From positions 1,426,001 through 1,490,000 of the forward strand of contig NZ_CP034842.1 in the NCBI RefSeq assembly GCF_004006635.1: a stretch of 64,000 bases of DNA, in the 5' to 3' direction. Below are positions 23,986 to 33,808 of the stretch, one piece after another. Position 1 is the first letter of the stretch; each line of letters begins with the position of its first letter. Under the pieces are notes generated by a model. It was not told where the DNA came from, made no database searches, and saw only the letters and a program-made list of their open reading frames with translations. The position numbers were made by a program, and so were the translations under genes. This stretch comes from Fusobacterium necrophorum subsp. necrophorum. GTDB lineage: Bacteria > Fusobacteriota > Fusobacteriia > Fusobacteriales > Fusobacteriaceae.

Positions 23986-24369
23986 ATGAAATCAGTGATC
24001 AGATTAAGAATGAGTTCACACGATGCACATTATGGAGGAAATTTAGTAGACGGAGCAAGAATGCTTCAATTGTTCGGGGATGTGGCAACAGAACTTTTGA
24101 TTCAAATGGACGGAGATGAAGGATTGTTTAAGGCTTATGATAATATCGAATTTATGGCACCCGTATTTGCCGGAGATTTTATTGAAGCTGTAGGAGAAAT
24201 TGTGAGTGCCGGGAATTCTTCCAGAAAAATGGTGTTTGAAGCGAGAAAAGTAATTGTCCCAAGACCTGATATTTCCGATTCGGCGGCAGATGTTTTAGAA
24301 GAACCTATTGTGGTATGTAGAGCAAGTGGAACCTGTGTAACACCAAAAGAAAAACAACGAAAAAAATAG
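23986..24369 (+). CDS. kal: 3-aminobutyryl-CoA ammonia-lyase (Kal)
   Basis: The 127-residue hotdog-fold protein matches Kal, which removes ammonia from L-3-aminobutyryl-CoA to give crotonyl-CoA in the lysine fermentation route. [12 protein letters not shown]-like opening ([22 protein letters not shown]), [22 protein letters not shown] and YRRMVFEA-type strand are the family marks. GAGGAGGAAAACG precedes ATG 23986; a longer frame from 23937 lacks such a site. It is first in the operon after the riboswitch. Confidence 0.9.
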   Translation: MKSVIRLRMSSHDAHYGGNLVDGARMLQLFGDVATELLIQMDGDEGLFKAYDNIEFMAPVFAGDFIEAVGEIVSAGNSSRKMVFEARKVIVPRPDISDSAADVLEEPIVVCRASGTCVTPKEKQRKK

Positions 24370-24403
24370 AGAGGAAAGGAAATCATAAACGGAGGAGGGT
24401 GAC

Positions 24404-25219
24404 ATGGAAAAATTAATTATTACTGCTGCTATTTGTGGGGCGGAAGTGACAAAAGAAAACAATCCGGCAGTTCCTTATACAGTAGAAGAAATTGTTCGAG
24501 AAGCAGAATCTGCTTACAAAGCAGGAGCCAGTATCATTCATTTGCATGTAAGATATGATGACGGAACTCCGACTCAGGATAAGGCTAGATTTAAAGAATG
24601 TATGGATGCGATTCGAGAAAAATGTCCGGATGCAATTATTCAACCGTCTACAGGAGGAGCGGTAGGAATGACAGACTTGGAAAGATTGCAACCGACAGAG
24701 TTAGGACCGGAAATGGCGACGTTAGATTGTGGGACATGTAATTTCGGGGGGGATGAAGTCTTTACAAATACGGAAAATACCATTAAGAATTTTGGAAAAA
24801 TTATGATTGAGAGAGGAGTAAAACCTGAAATCGAAGTTTTTGACAAAGGAATGGTGGATTACGCAATTCGATATGCAAAACAAGGATATATTAAATATCC
24901 AATGCATTTTGACTTTGTATTAGGAGTACAAATGGCAGCCAGTGCGAGAGATTTAGTGTTTATTAGTGAAAGCATTCCGGAAGGATCCACTTGGACAGTA
25001 GCCGGAGTGGGAAAACATCAGTTTCCCATGGCGGCTCTGGCAATTGTCATGGGTGGACATGTTAGAGTCGGGTTTGAAGACAACGTTTTCATTGAAAAGG
25101 GTGTTTTAGCAAAGTCAAATGGAGAATTGGTGGAAAAAGTTGTTAGAATGGCAAAAGAATTAGGAAGAGAAATTGCCACTCCGACAGAAGCAAGACAAAT
25201 TTTAGGATTAACAAAATAA
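24404..25219 (+). CDS. kce: 3-keto-5-aminohexanoate cleavage enzyme (Kce)
   Basis: The 271-residue TIM-barrel protein belongs to the BKACE (DUF849) family. It condenses 3-keto-5-aminohexanoate with acetyl-CoA and yields 3-aminobutyryl-CoA and acetoacetate. Zn-binding HLHVR (SIIHLHVRYDDG), QPSTGGAVGM, EVFDKGMV and the C-terminal GVGKHQFPMAALAI and HVRVGFEDN are visible. GGAGGAGGGTGAC precedes the ATG. Directly between kal and kdd, as in other fusobacteria. Confidence 0.95.
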   Translation: MEKLIITAAICGAEVTKENNPAVPYTVEEIVREAESAYKAGASIIHLHVRYDDGTPTQDKARFKECMDAIREKCPDAIIQPSTGGAVGMTDLERLQPTELGPEMATLDCGTCNFGGDEVFTNTENTIKNFGKIMIERGVKPEIEVFDKGMVDYAIRYAKQGYIKYPMHFDFVLGVQMAASARDLVFISESIPEGSTWTVAGVGKHQFPMAALAIVMGGHVRVGFEDNVFIEKGVLAKSNGELVEKVVRMAKELGREIATPTEARQILGLTK

Positions 25220-25242
25220 AGACTGACTATAGGAGGATAAAA

Positions 25243-26280
25243 ATGAAAAAAGGATGTAAATACGGGACTCATAGAGTAATTGAACCATTAGGAGTATTAC
25301 CTCAACCGGCAAAAAAGATTTCTAATGATATGGAATTGTATTCCAACGAAATCTTAATTGATGTCATTGCCTTAAATATTGATTCCGCTTCTTTTACACA
25401 AATTGAAGAAGAAGCTCATGGAGATGTGGATAAAATCAAAGCAAAAATTCTTGAAATTGTGGCAGAAAAAGGAAAAATGCAAAATCCGGTAACCGGTTCA
25501 GGAGGAATGTTAATCGGAACTATTGAAAAAATCGGAGAAGATTTAGTAGGAGTGACTCCATTAAAAGTAGGAGATAAAATCGCTACTTTGGTATCTTTAT
25601 CATTAACTCCATTGAAAATAGAAGAGATTACAGCAATTTATCCGGAAATTGACAGAGTGGAAATCAAGGGAAAAGCAATCTTGTTTGAAAGTGGAATTTA
25701 TGCAATTTTACCGGAAGATATGCCGGAAAATTTAGCATTGGCTGCTTTGGACGTAGCAGGAGCACCGGCTCAAATTGCAAAATTGGTAAAACCTTGTCAA
25801 TCGGTAGCAATTCTAGGGTCTGCCGGAAAATCAGGAATGCTTTGTGCTTATGAAGCGGTGAAAAGAGTCGGACCTACCGGAAAGGTCATAGGAGTTGTTC
25901 GAAACGAAAAAGAAAAAGCACTGTTAGAAAGAGTAAGCAACAAAGTAAAAGTAGTGATTGCAGATGCTACAAAACCTATTGATGTGTTGAATGCTGTTTT
26001 GGAAGCAAATGACGGAAAGGAAGTTGATGTGGCTGTAAACTGTGTAAATGTCGCAAATACAGAAATGTCTACTATTTTACCGGTGAAAGATTATGGAATT
26101 GCTTATTTCTTCTCCATGGCAACCGGATTTACAAAAGCTGCTTTAGGGGCAGAAGGAGTAGGAAAGGATATTACTATGATCGTTGGAAACGGGTATACTC
26201 ATGATCATGCCGCTATTACTTTGGAAGAATTGAGAGAAAGTGCAGTATTGAGAGAAATTTTCAATGAGCTGTATTTGTAG
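25243..26280 (+). CDS. kdd: L-erythro-3,5-diaminohexanoate dehydrogenase (Kdd)
   Basis: The 345-residue medium-chain-dehydrogenase-like protein oxidises 3,5-diaminohexanoate to 3-keto-5-aminohexanoate with NAD+. The opening KKGCKYGTHRVIEP, VTGSGGMLIGTIEKIG and the Rossmann region SVAILGSAGKSGMLCAYEA are characteristic. AGGAGGATAAA precedes ATG. Length matches the family. Confidence 0.95.
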   Translation: MKKGCKYGTHRVIEPLGVLPQPAKKISNDMELYSNEILIDVIALNIDSASFTQIEEEAHGDVDKIKAKILEIVAEKGKMQNPVTGSGGMLIGTIEKIGEDLVGVTPLKVGDKIATLVSLSLTPLKIEEITAIYPEIDRVEIKGKAILFESGIYAILPEDMPENLALAALDVAGAPAQIAKLVKPCQSVAILGSAGKSGMLCAYEAVKRVGPTGKVIGVVRNEKEKALLERVSNKVKVVIADATKPIDVLNAVLEANDGKEVDVAVNCVNVANTEMSTILPVKDYGIAYFFSMATGFTKAALGAEGVGKDITMIVGNGYTHDHAAITLEELRESAVLREIFNELYL

Positions 26281-26342
26281 TGTAAAGTAGAAATTGATGG
26301 TTGTAAAAAAGGTTGTAAAAATGAAAATAAGGAGATGAGGAT

Positions 26343-27602
26343 ATGAATACTGTAAATACTAGGGCGAAGTTTTTTCCGAATGTAACGGACGAACAATGGA
26401 ATGATTGGAAATGGCAGGTACGAAATAGAATTGAAACTTTGGAAGATTTGAAACAATTTGCAAACTTGAGTGAAGAAGAATCTGAAGGAGTTGTAAAAAC
26501 TTTGGAAACTTTGAGAATGGCAATTACTCCATATTATTTTTCCTTGATTGATTTAGAGGATCCGAATTGTCCGGTTAGAAAACAAGCAATTCCAACTGTT
26601 CAAGAAATTCATCAATCTAAAGCGGATTTACTGGATCCTTTGCATGAAGATGCAGACTCTCCATGTCCGGGCTTAACTCACAGATATCCGGATCGAGTGT
26701 TACTTCTTATCACAGATATGTGTTCTATGTATTGTAGGCACTGTACCAGAAGAAGATTTGCAGGACAAAGCGACGACTCCATGCCTATGGAAAGAATTGA
26801 TAAATGTATCGAATATATTGCAAAAACTCCGGAAGTAAGAGATGTATTATTATCAGGAGGAGATGCTTTATTGGTTTCAGATGAATTTTTGGAATCTATC
26901 ATTCAAAAATTAAGAGCCATTCCTCATGTGGAAATTATTAGAATCGGATCCAGAACTCCCGTGGTATTGCCTCAAAGAATTACTCCGGAATTATGTAATA
27001 TGTTAAAGAAATATCATCCAATTTGGTTAAATACTCACTTTAATCATCCGAAAGAAGTCACTCCGGAAGCAAAGAGGGCTTGTGAAATGTTAGCCGACGC
27101 AGGAGTTCCTTTAGGAAACCAATCTGTACTTTTAAGAGGAGTGAACGACTCTGTTCCCGTTATGAAAAAGTTGATGCATGAATTGGTTATGATGAGAGTT
27201 CGACCTTACTATATTTATCAATGTGATTTGTCTATGGGATTGGAACATTTCAGAACTCCGGTTTCTAAGGGAATCGAAATCATTGAAGGGTTAAGAGGAC
27301 ATACTTCAGGATATGCAGTGCCGACTTTCGTAGTGGATGCACCTGGTGGTGGAGGAAAAACTCCGGTAATGCCTCAATATGTAATTTCTCAATCTCCACA
27401 TAAAGTCATTTTGAGAAACTTTGAAGGAGTGATTACTACTTATACGGAACCGGATCATTATGAGGAAGGATTCCCGGGAGATTATGAATCTACAGGAGTC
27501 TCTATGCTTCTTGGCGGTCAACAAATGGCTTTAGAACCAACGCAACTGTTAAGACATGACAGATATGCAAAACGTTTGGAAGAAGAGGCAAAAAATAAAT
27601 AG
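26343..27602 (+). CDS. kamA: Lysine 2,3-aminomutase
   Basis: The 419-residue radical-SAM enzyme turns L-lysine into L-beta-lysine, first step of the pathway. The cluster cysteines C127, C131 and C134 are in MCSMYCRHCTRR; SGGDALL is the SAM-binding GGE-like motif; PGGGGKTP carries the PLP lysine region typical of KamA (VDAPGGGGKTPV). It needs PLP, Fe-S and SAM in an anaerobic cytoplasm. AAGGAGATGAGG precedes ATG. Confidence 0.97.
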   Translation: MNTVNTRAKFFPNVTDEQWNDWKWQVRNRIETLEDLKQFANLSEEESEGVVKTLETLRMAITPYYFSLIDLEDPNCPVRKQAIPTVQEIHQSKADLLDPLHEDADSPCPGLTHRYPDRVLLLITDMCSMYCRHCTRRRFAGQSDDSMPMERIDKCIEYIAKTPEVRDVLLSGGDALLVSDEFLESIIQKLRAIPHVEIIRIGSRTPVVLPQRITPELCNMLKKYHPIWLNTHFNHPKEVTPEAKRACEMLADAGVPLGNQSVLLRGVNDSVPVMKKLMHELVMMRVRPYYIYQCDLSMGLEHFRTPVSKGIEIIEGLRGHTSGYAVPTFVVDAPGGGGKTPVMPQYVISQSPHKVILRNFEGVITTYTEPDHYEEGFPGDYESTGVSMLLGGQQMALEPTQLLRHDRYAKRLEEEAKNK

Positions 27603-27626
27603 AAAATGCAAAGGCGGTAGAAGGAT

Positions 27627-28709
27627 ATGATAAACACCTATACTTTCTTAAAGGATCACAAAAGAATATCCATTATTGGAATGGAAAAAAATGTAGGGAA
27701 AACCACTCTATTGAATCAGCTGATTTTAGATATAGCAGATCAAAAAACATTAGCTTTGACTTCGATTGGAAGAGATGGAGAGGAAGTGGATGTGGTAACC
27801 AGCACTCATAAACCTAAAATATTTGTGTATCCCGGAACGATAGTGGCTACCGCCAGAGATTGTCTGGCTAACTGCGATATTACGAAGGAGATTTTGTATA
27901 CAACCAATTTTACCACTCCTATGGGGAATATCGTAGTGGTCAGGGCAATCACAGGGGGATATGTTGATATTGCAGGTCCTTCCTACAATAAACAGATAAA
28001 AGAAATTCTAAATATTATGGAAAGTTTTGGAGCGGAAATTTCCATTGTGGACGGGGCCTTAGGAAGAAAGAGTTCTGCCATTGGAGAAGTGACAGATGCA
28101 ACGGTTTTGGCAACCGGAGCAGCTTTTTCTTTGGATATGAGTAAGGTTATTGAAGAAACGAAAAAGACGACAATTTTATTGAATCTTCCCGAATTTTCAG
28201 GAGAAAAAAAAGAAATAGAAAGCTGGATGTCAAAAGCCAGAGTTGTTATTCAACAGAAAGATGGAACTGTTATTTTTTTAAAAGCAATTTCAACGATGGA
28301 TTCCGTACAAGAAATCAAAGAGTATTTAAAGAAAGATTTAGAGAATGTTTTTGTGCGAGGAGCTATCACAAGTCGTTTTTTAGATGTGTTTATTAAAAAT
28401 CGAGGAAATTTTGATCATGTCAATTTAGTGGCCATTGACGGGACTCGCTTTTTCATTAGCTATCAGGAATATCAAAAAGCTTTGGCATGCAATCTTTCTT
28501 TTTATGTTATGAATACGATACATTTGTTATTTGTTTCCTGTAATCCTCACTCTCCTCTTGGAGTCGATTTTCCAAAGAAAGAATTTCAAAATAAATTGCA
28601 ACAGGAAATTCTTTGTCATGTTATTGATGTAAAGGAGGGAGAAAAATGCGATTTATCGATGAAAGAAGTATCGAAAGAATCGGTTTTAACCGACTCTTGT
28701 CACGTGTAG
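27627..28709 (+). CDS. kamB: KamB, P-loop accessory protein of lysine fermentation
   Basis: The 360-residue protein has an N-terminal P-loop GMEKNVGKTTLL and Walker-B-like regions, and lies between kamA and kamDE as in other lysine fermenters. Its biochemical role is not established; by analogy with reactivating factors of B12 mutases it may load or repair the aminomutase. AAGGCGGTAGAAGG precedes ATG. Its last 64 bases overlap kamC in a different frame. Confidence 0.85.
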   Translation: MINTYTFLKDHKRISIIGMEKNVGKTTLLNQLILDIADQKTLALTSIGRDGEEVDVVTSTHKPKIFVYPGTIVATARDCLANCDITKEILYTTNFTTPMGNIVVVRAITGGYVDIAGPSYNKQIKEILNIMESFGAEISIVDGALGRKSSAIGEVTDATVLATGAAFSLDMSKVIEETKKTTILLNLPEFSGEKKEIESWMSKARVVIQQKDGTVIFLKAISTMDSVQEIKEYLKKDLENVFVRGAITSRFLDVFIKNRGNFDHVNLVAIDGTRFFISYQEYQKALACNLSFYVMNTIHLLFVSCNPHSPLGVDFPKKEFQNKLQQEILCHVIDVKEGEKCDLSMKEVSKESVLTDSCHV

Positions 28710-30115
28710 AGATACTTTCCAACTATGGAGAAGAAAAACTAAAAAATTTGAAACCTTTTGTTCCGGGAGAAGAGGAGGCATTGGAACGAAATTTCGAAGA
28801 AATACAACAGTTTATCAATTTTTCCGAAGAAACAGATCGGAAAAGTTTTTTGTTGACTTTGGAATCTTATATTCATAGAATGAAAAATATCAAAAAATTA
28901 ATTCGAATGGTAGAAAATGGAAATGTTCTAGATGAAGTAGAATTATTTGAGGTAAAAGTACAGGCCATTTATATGGAAAAACTTCAAGAATGTTTGCAAG
29001 AACTGCCGGCTGAATTACAAGGTTTTTCTCTACAACCCTTAAATAAAATTTTAGAGGCTTTGGATCCTCAATCAGATCGAAATCCTACTTTTTATTTATA
29101 TGAAAGTTATTCGAGGCAATTGACAGCGTTGCGAGAGCAGAGAAAAAAAGTAGAAAAACAAATTTATGCCACACGAGATTATGACACGATAGTCAAACTG
29201 AAAGAGGAAAGACTTACTTTTCTGGTAGAGGAAGAAAAGGAAGAATATCGTATCCGTACAAAACTAAGTCAGGTGATAGCGGAAGAAGCAAACATATATT
29301 TAGAAAATATAGAAAAGATAGGGAATTTAGATTTTTTAATAGCAAAGGCGAAATTTGCAAAGAAGTACTCTGCTCATAAACCCGGTATCTCCAGAGACGT
29401 TTTTTTTCAAATCAAAAAAGCGGTGAATTTGGAATTGAAAGAAATGCTGGAAGCAAAAGGGAAAACTTATACTCCGATTGGCATTGAACTGGGAGAAGGA
29501 GTTACCATCATCACAGGTGCCAATATGGGAGGAAAGAGTGTCGCTTTAAAGACAATTACAGAAAATTTATTGTTGTTTCATATGGGATTTTTTGTAATTG
29601 CAGAGGAAGCCAGCCTTCCATTGGTTGATTTCGTATTCTTTATCTCGGATGATATGCAGGATATTTCAAAAGGCTTGAGTACTTTTGGAGCTGAAATAAT
29701 GAAGCTACAGGAGGTCAATGTATTTTTAGAATTAGGCAAAGGCTTTGTTGTATTTGATGAATTTGCAAGAGGAACCAACCCGAAAGAAGGTCAAAAATTT
29801 GTTCGAGCCCTAGCGAAATTCCTAAATGGAAAGCCTAGTATTTCCTTAATTACAACTCACTTTGACGGAGTTGTAGACTCCAGTATGAACCATTACCAAG
29901 TTGTAGGCTTAAAAAATATAGATTTCGAACTATTAAAAAATAGAATTGCACTTAGCAATAAGTCTATGGAGCTCATTCAAGAGTGCATGGATTTTCGATT
30001 AGAGAGAGCAAGTGTGGAAGAGGTACCGAAAGATGCCTTGAATATTGCTAAACTGATTGGACTGGACGAAAAATTTAATGAAGTGATTTCGCAAGAATAT
30101 CATAAGGAGGACTAA
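28646..30115 (+). CDS. kamC: KamC, MutS-like ATPase of the lysine operon
   Basis: The 489-residue protein ends in a MutS-type ATPase: P-loop GANMGGKSVALKT, FISDDMQDISKGLSTFGAEI and FDEFARGTNPKEG, then SLITTHFD. It lacks the mismatch-binding N-terminus. Members adjacent to kamDE are thought to assist the aminomutase rather than DNA repair; this is inference from context. The ATG at 28646 has the excellent site AAAGGAGGGAG, supporting the 64-base overlap with kamB. Confidence 0.87.
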   Translation: MRFIDERSIERIGFNRLLSRVEILSNYGEEKLKNLKPFVPGEEEALERNFEEIQQFINFSEETDRKSFLLTLESYIHRMKNIKKLIRMVENGNVLDEVELFEVKVQAIYMEKLQECLQELPAELQGFSLQPLNKILEALDPQSDRNPTFYLYESYSRQLTALREQRKKVEKQIYATRDYDTIVKLKEERLTFLVEEEKEEYRIRTKLSQVIAEEANIYLENIEKIGNLDFLIAKAKFAKKYSAHKPGISRDVFFQIKKAVNLELKEMLEAKGKTYTPIGIELGEGVTIITGANMGGKSVALKTITENLLLFHMGFFVIAEEASLPLVDFVFFISDDMQDISKGLSTFGAEIMKLQEVNVFLELGKGFVVFDEFARGTNPKEGQKFVRALAKFLNGKPSISLITTHFDGVVDSSMNHYQVVGLKNIDFELLKNRIALSNKSMELIQECMDFRLERASVEEVPKDALNIAKLIGLDEKFNEVISQEYHKED

Positions 30116-30121
30116 AACAGT

Positions 30122-31687
30122 ATGAGGAATAATAAATTGGATTTAGATTGGGGGCTTGTAGCGGAAGCTCGAGAATCTGCAAGAAAAATTGTGGCAGATT
30201 CCCAAGTTTTCATTGATTCTCACAGCACCGTGACGGTAGAAAGAACGATTTGTCGTTTGCTTGGAATTGATGATGTAGATTCTTTCGGAGTACCGCTGCC
30301 GAATGCAATCGTGGATTATGTGAAAGAAAATGGAAATATCACTCTGGGAATTGCAAAATATATTGGAAATGCAATGTTGGAAACCGGATTGACTCCGCAA
30401 GAAATTGCAGAAAAGGTTGCTAAAAAAGAGTTGGATATTTGCAAAATGAAATGGCACGATGATTTTGATATTCAATTGGAAATCAATCGAATTGCCGTGC
30501 AAACAGTGGAAAGAATTCGAAAAAATAGAGAAACCAGAGAAAGCATGATAGCCGGATATGGTGGAGATAAAACAGGACCTTTCTTATACATCATCGTAGC
30601 TACAGGAAATATTTATGAAGACGTAGTACAAGCGGTGGCAGGAGCGAGACAAGGGGCGGACATTATTGCGGTTATTCGTACCACAGGACAATCTTTATTG
30701 GACTATGTTCCCTATGGGGCAACGTCTGAAGGATTTGGAGGAACCTTTGCAACCCAAGAAAATTTCCGTATTATGAGAAAGGCTTTGGATGAAGTAGGAC
30801 AGGAATTGGGAAGATACATTCGACTATGTAACTACTGTTCCGGATTATGTATGCCGGAAATTGCAGCGATGGGAGCTCTAGAAAGATTGGATGTTATGTT
30901 GAATGATGCCCTATATGGAATTTTATTTAGAGATATTAACATGCAAAGAACTCTTTGCGACCAATTTTTCTCAAGAGTCATTAACGGTTTTGCAGGAGTC
31001 ATTATTAACACCGGAGAAGACAACTACTTGACAACAGCGGATGCCTTTGAAGAAGCACATACCGTCTTGGCTTCTCAGTTTATCAATGAACAATATGCTC
31101 TGGTTGCCGGGTTACCTGAAGAACAAATGGGATTGGGGCATGCTTTTGAAATGGATCCGAAATTAGAGAACGGGTTCCTCTATGAATTGGCTCAAGCAGA
31201 AATGGCTCGAGAGATTTTTCCAAATGCTCCCTTAAAATATATGCCGCCTACAAAATTTATGACAGGAAATATTTTCAAAGGACATATTCAAGATGCTTTA
31301 TTTAATATTATTACCATTACAACGAATCAAAGATTATGCTTGTTGGGAATGTTGACGGAAGCAATTCATACTCCATTCCTTGCTGATAGAGCCTTATCCA
31401 TTGAAAATGCCTTATATATTTTCAATAATTTAAAAGATTTTGGAAATGATATTGAATTCAAAAAAGGTGGAATTATGAACACAAGAGCTCAGGAAGTTCT
31501 TGAAAAAGCGGCATCTCTATTGAAAGAAATTGAAGGATTTGGAATTTTTACAACAATTGAAAAAGGAATTTTCGGTGGAGTAAAACGACCGAAAGATGGA
31601 GGAAAGGGATTGGCCGGAGTTTTTGAAAAAGACAGTACCTACTTTAACCCGTTTGTTCCTTTAATGCTTGGAGGTGACAAAGAATGA
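30122..31687 (+). CDS. kamD: Lysine 5,6-aminomutase alpha subunit
   Basis: The 521-residue large subunit forms the barrel of the B12- and PLP-dependent enzyme that moves the terminal amino group of beta-lysine to give 3,5-diaminohexanoate. Recognised by LDWGLVAEARESARKI, the region TGPFLYIIVATGNIYEDVVQ and YCSGLCMPEIAAMGA. Length fits exactly. AAGGAGG precedes the start, and its stop overlaps kamE by four bases. Confidence 0.96.
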   Translation: MRNNKLDLDWGLVAEARESARKIVADSQVFIDSHSTVTVERTICRLLGIDDVDSFGVPLPNAIVDYVKENGNITLGIAKYIGNAMLETGLTPQEIAEKVAKKELDICKMKWHDDFDIQLEINRIAVQTVERIRKNRETRESMIAGYGGDKTGPFLYIIVATGNIYEDVVQAVAGARQGADIIAVIRTTGQSLLDYVPYGATSEGFGGTFATQENFRIMRKALDEVGQELGRYIRLCNYCSGLCMPEIAAMGALERLDVMLNDALYGILFRDINMQRTLCDQFFSRVINGFAGVIINTGEDNYLTTADAFEEAHTVLASQFINEQYALVAGLPEEQMGLGHAFEMDPKLENGFLYELAQAEMAREIFPNAPLKYMPPTKFMTGNIFKGHIQDALFNIITITTNQRLCLLGMLTEAIHTPFLADRALSIENALYIFNNLKDFGNDIEFKKGGIMNTRAQEVLEKAASLLKEIEGFGIFTTIEKGIFGGVKRPKDGGKGLAGVFEKDSTYFNPFVPLMLGGDKE

Positions 31688-32481
31688 GTTCAGGATTATA
31701 TTCAATGGAAAAAAGGGATTTCGATACTACCCTAGATTTAACAAAAATCAAACCTTATGGAGATACGATGAACGACGGAAAGGTGCAAATGAGTTTTACC
31801 TTACCGGTTCCGTGTAATGAAAAAGGAGTGGAAGCAGCTCTATTGTTAGCAAAACAAATGGGATTTGTAGCCCCTGCAGTTGCTTTTTCAGGTTCTTTGG
31901 ATAAACAATTCTCTTATTATGTAGTGTACGGAGCGACTTCTTATACCGTAGACTATACGGCTATCAAGGTGCAGGCTTTGGAAATCAACACTATGGATAT
32001 GCATGAGTGTGAAAAATATATTGAAGAACACTTTGACAGAGACATTGTTATTGTAGGAGCAAGTACAGGAACGGATGCTCACACTGTAGGAATTGATGCT
32101 ATTATGAACATGAAGGGATATGCAGGGCATTATGGATTGGAACGATACAAAGGGATTGAAGCTTACAATTTAGGAAGCCAAATTCCGAATGAAGAATTTA
32201 TCCAAAAAGCCATTGAACTGAAGGCAGATGTTCTTTTGGTGTCTCAAACGGTAACCCAAAAAGACGTTCATATTCAAAATATGACCAATTTGGTGGAATT
32301 GCTGGAAGCGGAAGGATTGCGGGACAAGGTAATTTTGATTGCCGGAGGAGCGAGAATTACCAACGATCTTGCAAAAGAATTAGGATATGATGCAGGATTC
32401 GGACCGGGAAAATATGCAGATGACGTTGCCACGTATGCTTTAGAAGAAATGGTGGCAAGAGGAATGGGAAAGAAAAAATAA
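31684..32481 (+). CDS. kamE: Lysine 5,6-aminomutase beta subunit
   Basis: The 265-residue subunit carries the cobalamin-binding motif D131-x-H133-x-x-G136 (TDAHTVG), the later GGARITNDLAKELGYDAGFGPG loop and the PLP-lysine region near the B12 domain. It joins KamD to make the active enzyme. The start overlaps the stop of kamD (ATGA). It ends the lysine operon. Confidence 0.96.
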   Translation: MSSGLYSMEKRDFDTTLDLTKIKPYGDTMNDGKVQMSFTLPVPCNEKGVEAALLLAKQMGFVAPAVAFSGSLDKQFSYYVVYGATSYTVDYTAIKVQALEINTMDMHECEKYIEEHFDRDIVIVGASTGTDAHTVGIDAIMNMKGYAGHYGLERYKGIEAYNLGSQIPNEEFIQKAIELKADVLLVSQTVTQKDVHIQNMTNLVELLEAEGLRDKVILIAGGARITNDLAKELGYDAGFGPGKYADDVATYALEEMVARGMGKKK

Positions 32482-32504
32482 GATAATACTAAATAAACTC
32501 TCAA

Positions 32505-32546
32505 GATACCGATATGAGTAAAAGCTTGTCTCGGTATTTTATTTTA
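32505..32546 (+). terminator. Terminator of the lysine operon
   Basis: GATACCGA pairs with TCGGTATT (one G-U pair) across an 18-base loop, followed by TTATTTTAT. Confidence 0.7.
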
Positions 32547-32634
32547 TACTTTTTTTTTTCCGGATTTGTGTTATAATAAGAATAATATGGCAGTATGCCT
32601 ATTGGGAATCGAAGCAGGGGAGGAAAATAAATAT

Positions 32635-33789
32635 ATGAGACGATGGGTATTGGTTGCATGCTTGACTTTTTTTAGTGTAACTTCAATAACAAAGGCGGAA
32701 GAATGGACAAAAGTATCATTGTATGATAATAAAATTCCTAGTAGTGTAAAAATGAATTTAAAATATAAAGGAGAACATCCTGACATTGTGGATTATGTAT
32801 TTGTGAGCTCCAGAACTGCAAATATTAGGGATTATCCGGGAATGGAGGGAAATATTATTGAAAAATATTCTTATAACGATAAACTTCCCTTATTGGAAAA
32901 AATTTATGTAAAAGGAAATTATTGGTATAAGGTAAGAACTCCGAAAGGAAATGAGGGTTACATTGCAGCGAGTGTTTCTCAAAAAAGAAATTTTCGTTTT
33001 GACATGGCTTTAGATAAAATAAAAAGTTTAGAGAATTTTTTAGCGACAGAGAAAGCGGCAGGAAGAAAAATTGCGGCAGTCAATTCCTATGCACCGAACC
33101 CAAATCACTTGGATTTGCAAAAAAATAAAGATAAATATGGAACGTCTGCGGATCAAAATACAGCAGGGACAAATGATGCGGGAGAAACCATTTATATTCC
33201 GGATCGTTCTTTGGTGTCTATCCAAAGTTCCGGAGCAGGGAGCTCAAGGGTAAAAGCTCTATCGGTTCCTGAAATATTGACAGTTTCCAATCGAAATATC
33301 AGTTATGCAAATATTCCAAATACCAATTTCAATAAAGTGATTGCGATTGACAGTAAAAATCAAAACTTTATTGTTTTTGAAAAACAGGAAGGAGAGTGGG
33401 AAGTCATTTCCTATGTCTACAGTAAAACGGGAATGGACAGTAAGCTAGGATTTGAAACGCCGAAAGGATTTTTCAGTACGGCAATGGGAAAATATGTTAT
33501 GCCCTATAACGATGAAAACGGTCAAAAGCAAGGGGCTGCAAAATATGCTCTTCGTTTTTGTGGAGGGGGATATATTCACGGGACTCCCATCAATGATGTA
33601 GAGGAAGTGAATCGGGAATTTTTTATGAAACAAAAAGAATTTACTTTGGGAACCTATTCGGGTACCAGAAAATGTATTCGAACGAGCGAACCACATGCGA
33701 AGTTTCTTTTTGATTGGGTCATTAAAAAACCCAATAGAAGTGCCAATGCACAAAATTTAACAGATAACTTGGTGGTAATTGTATTTTAA
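32635..33789 (+). CDS. Secreted SH3b / L,D-transpeptidase (YkuD-like) protein
   Basis: The 384-residue protein has a signal peptide (RRWVLVACLTFFSVTSITKA, cut after Ala). Residues about 55-110 form an SH3b-like wall-binding unit with TANIRDYPG and NYWYKVRTPKGNEGYI. The C-terminal catalytic part has FCGGGYIHGTP and TYSGTRKCIRTS, the H-x-G ... S/T-G-x-x-x-C-I-R pattern of YkuD L,D-transpeptidases. It would cross-link or attach to peptidoglycan in the periplasm. ATG 32635 is chosen because GGGGAGGAAAA and the signal peptide fit it; the frame extends upstream to 32566. A GTTATAATA -10 lies at about 32570. Confidence 0.82.
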   Translation: MRRWVLVACLTFFSVTSITKAEEWTKVSLYDNKIPSSVKMNLKYKGEHPDIVDYVFVSSRTANIRDYPGMEGNIIEKYSYNDKLPLLEKIYVKGNYWYKVRTPKGNEGYIAASVSQKRNFRFDMALDKIKSLENFLATEKAAGRKIAAVNSYAPNPNHLDLQKNKDKYGTSADQNTAGTNDAGETIYIPDRSLVSIQSSGAGSSRVKALSVPEILTVSNRNISYANIPNTNFNKVIAIDSKNQNFIVFEKQEGEWEVISYVYSKTGMDSKLGFETPKGFFSTAMGKYVMPYNDENGQKQGAAKYALRFCGGGYIHGTPINDVEEVNREFFMKQKEFTLGTYSGTRKCIRTSEPHAKFLFDWVIKKPNRSANAQNLTDNLVVIVF

Positions 33790-33808
33790 ATACGGAAATG
33801 GAGGAATT

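Noticed and set aside
23937-24119. Possible 60-residue gene before kal
   Set aside because: It overlaps kal in another frame and has no ribosome site; the region is the riboswitch leader.
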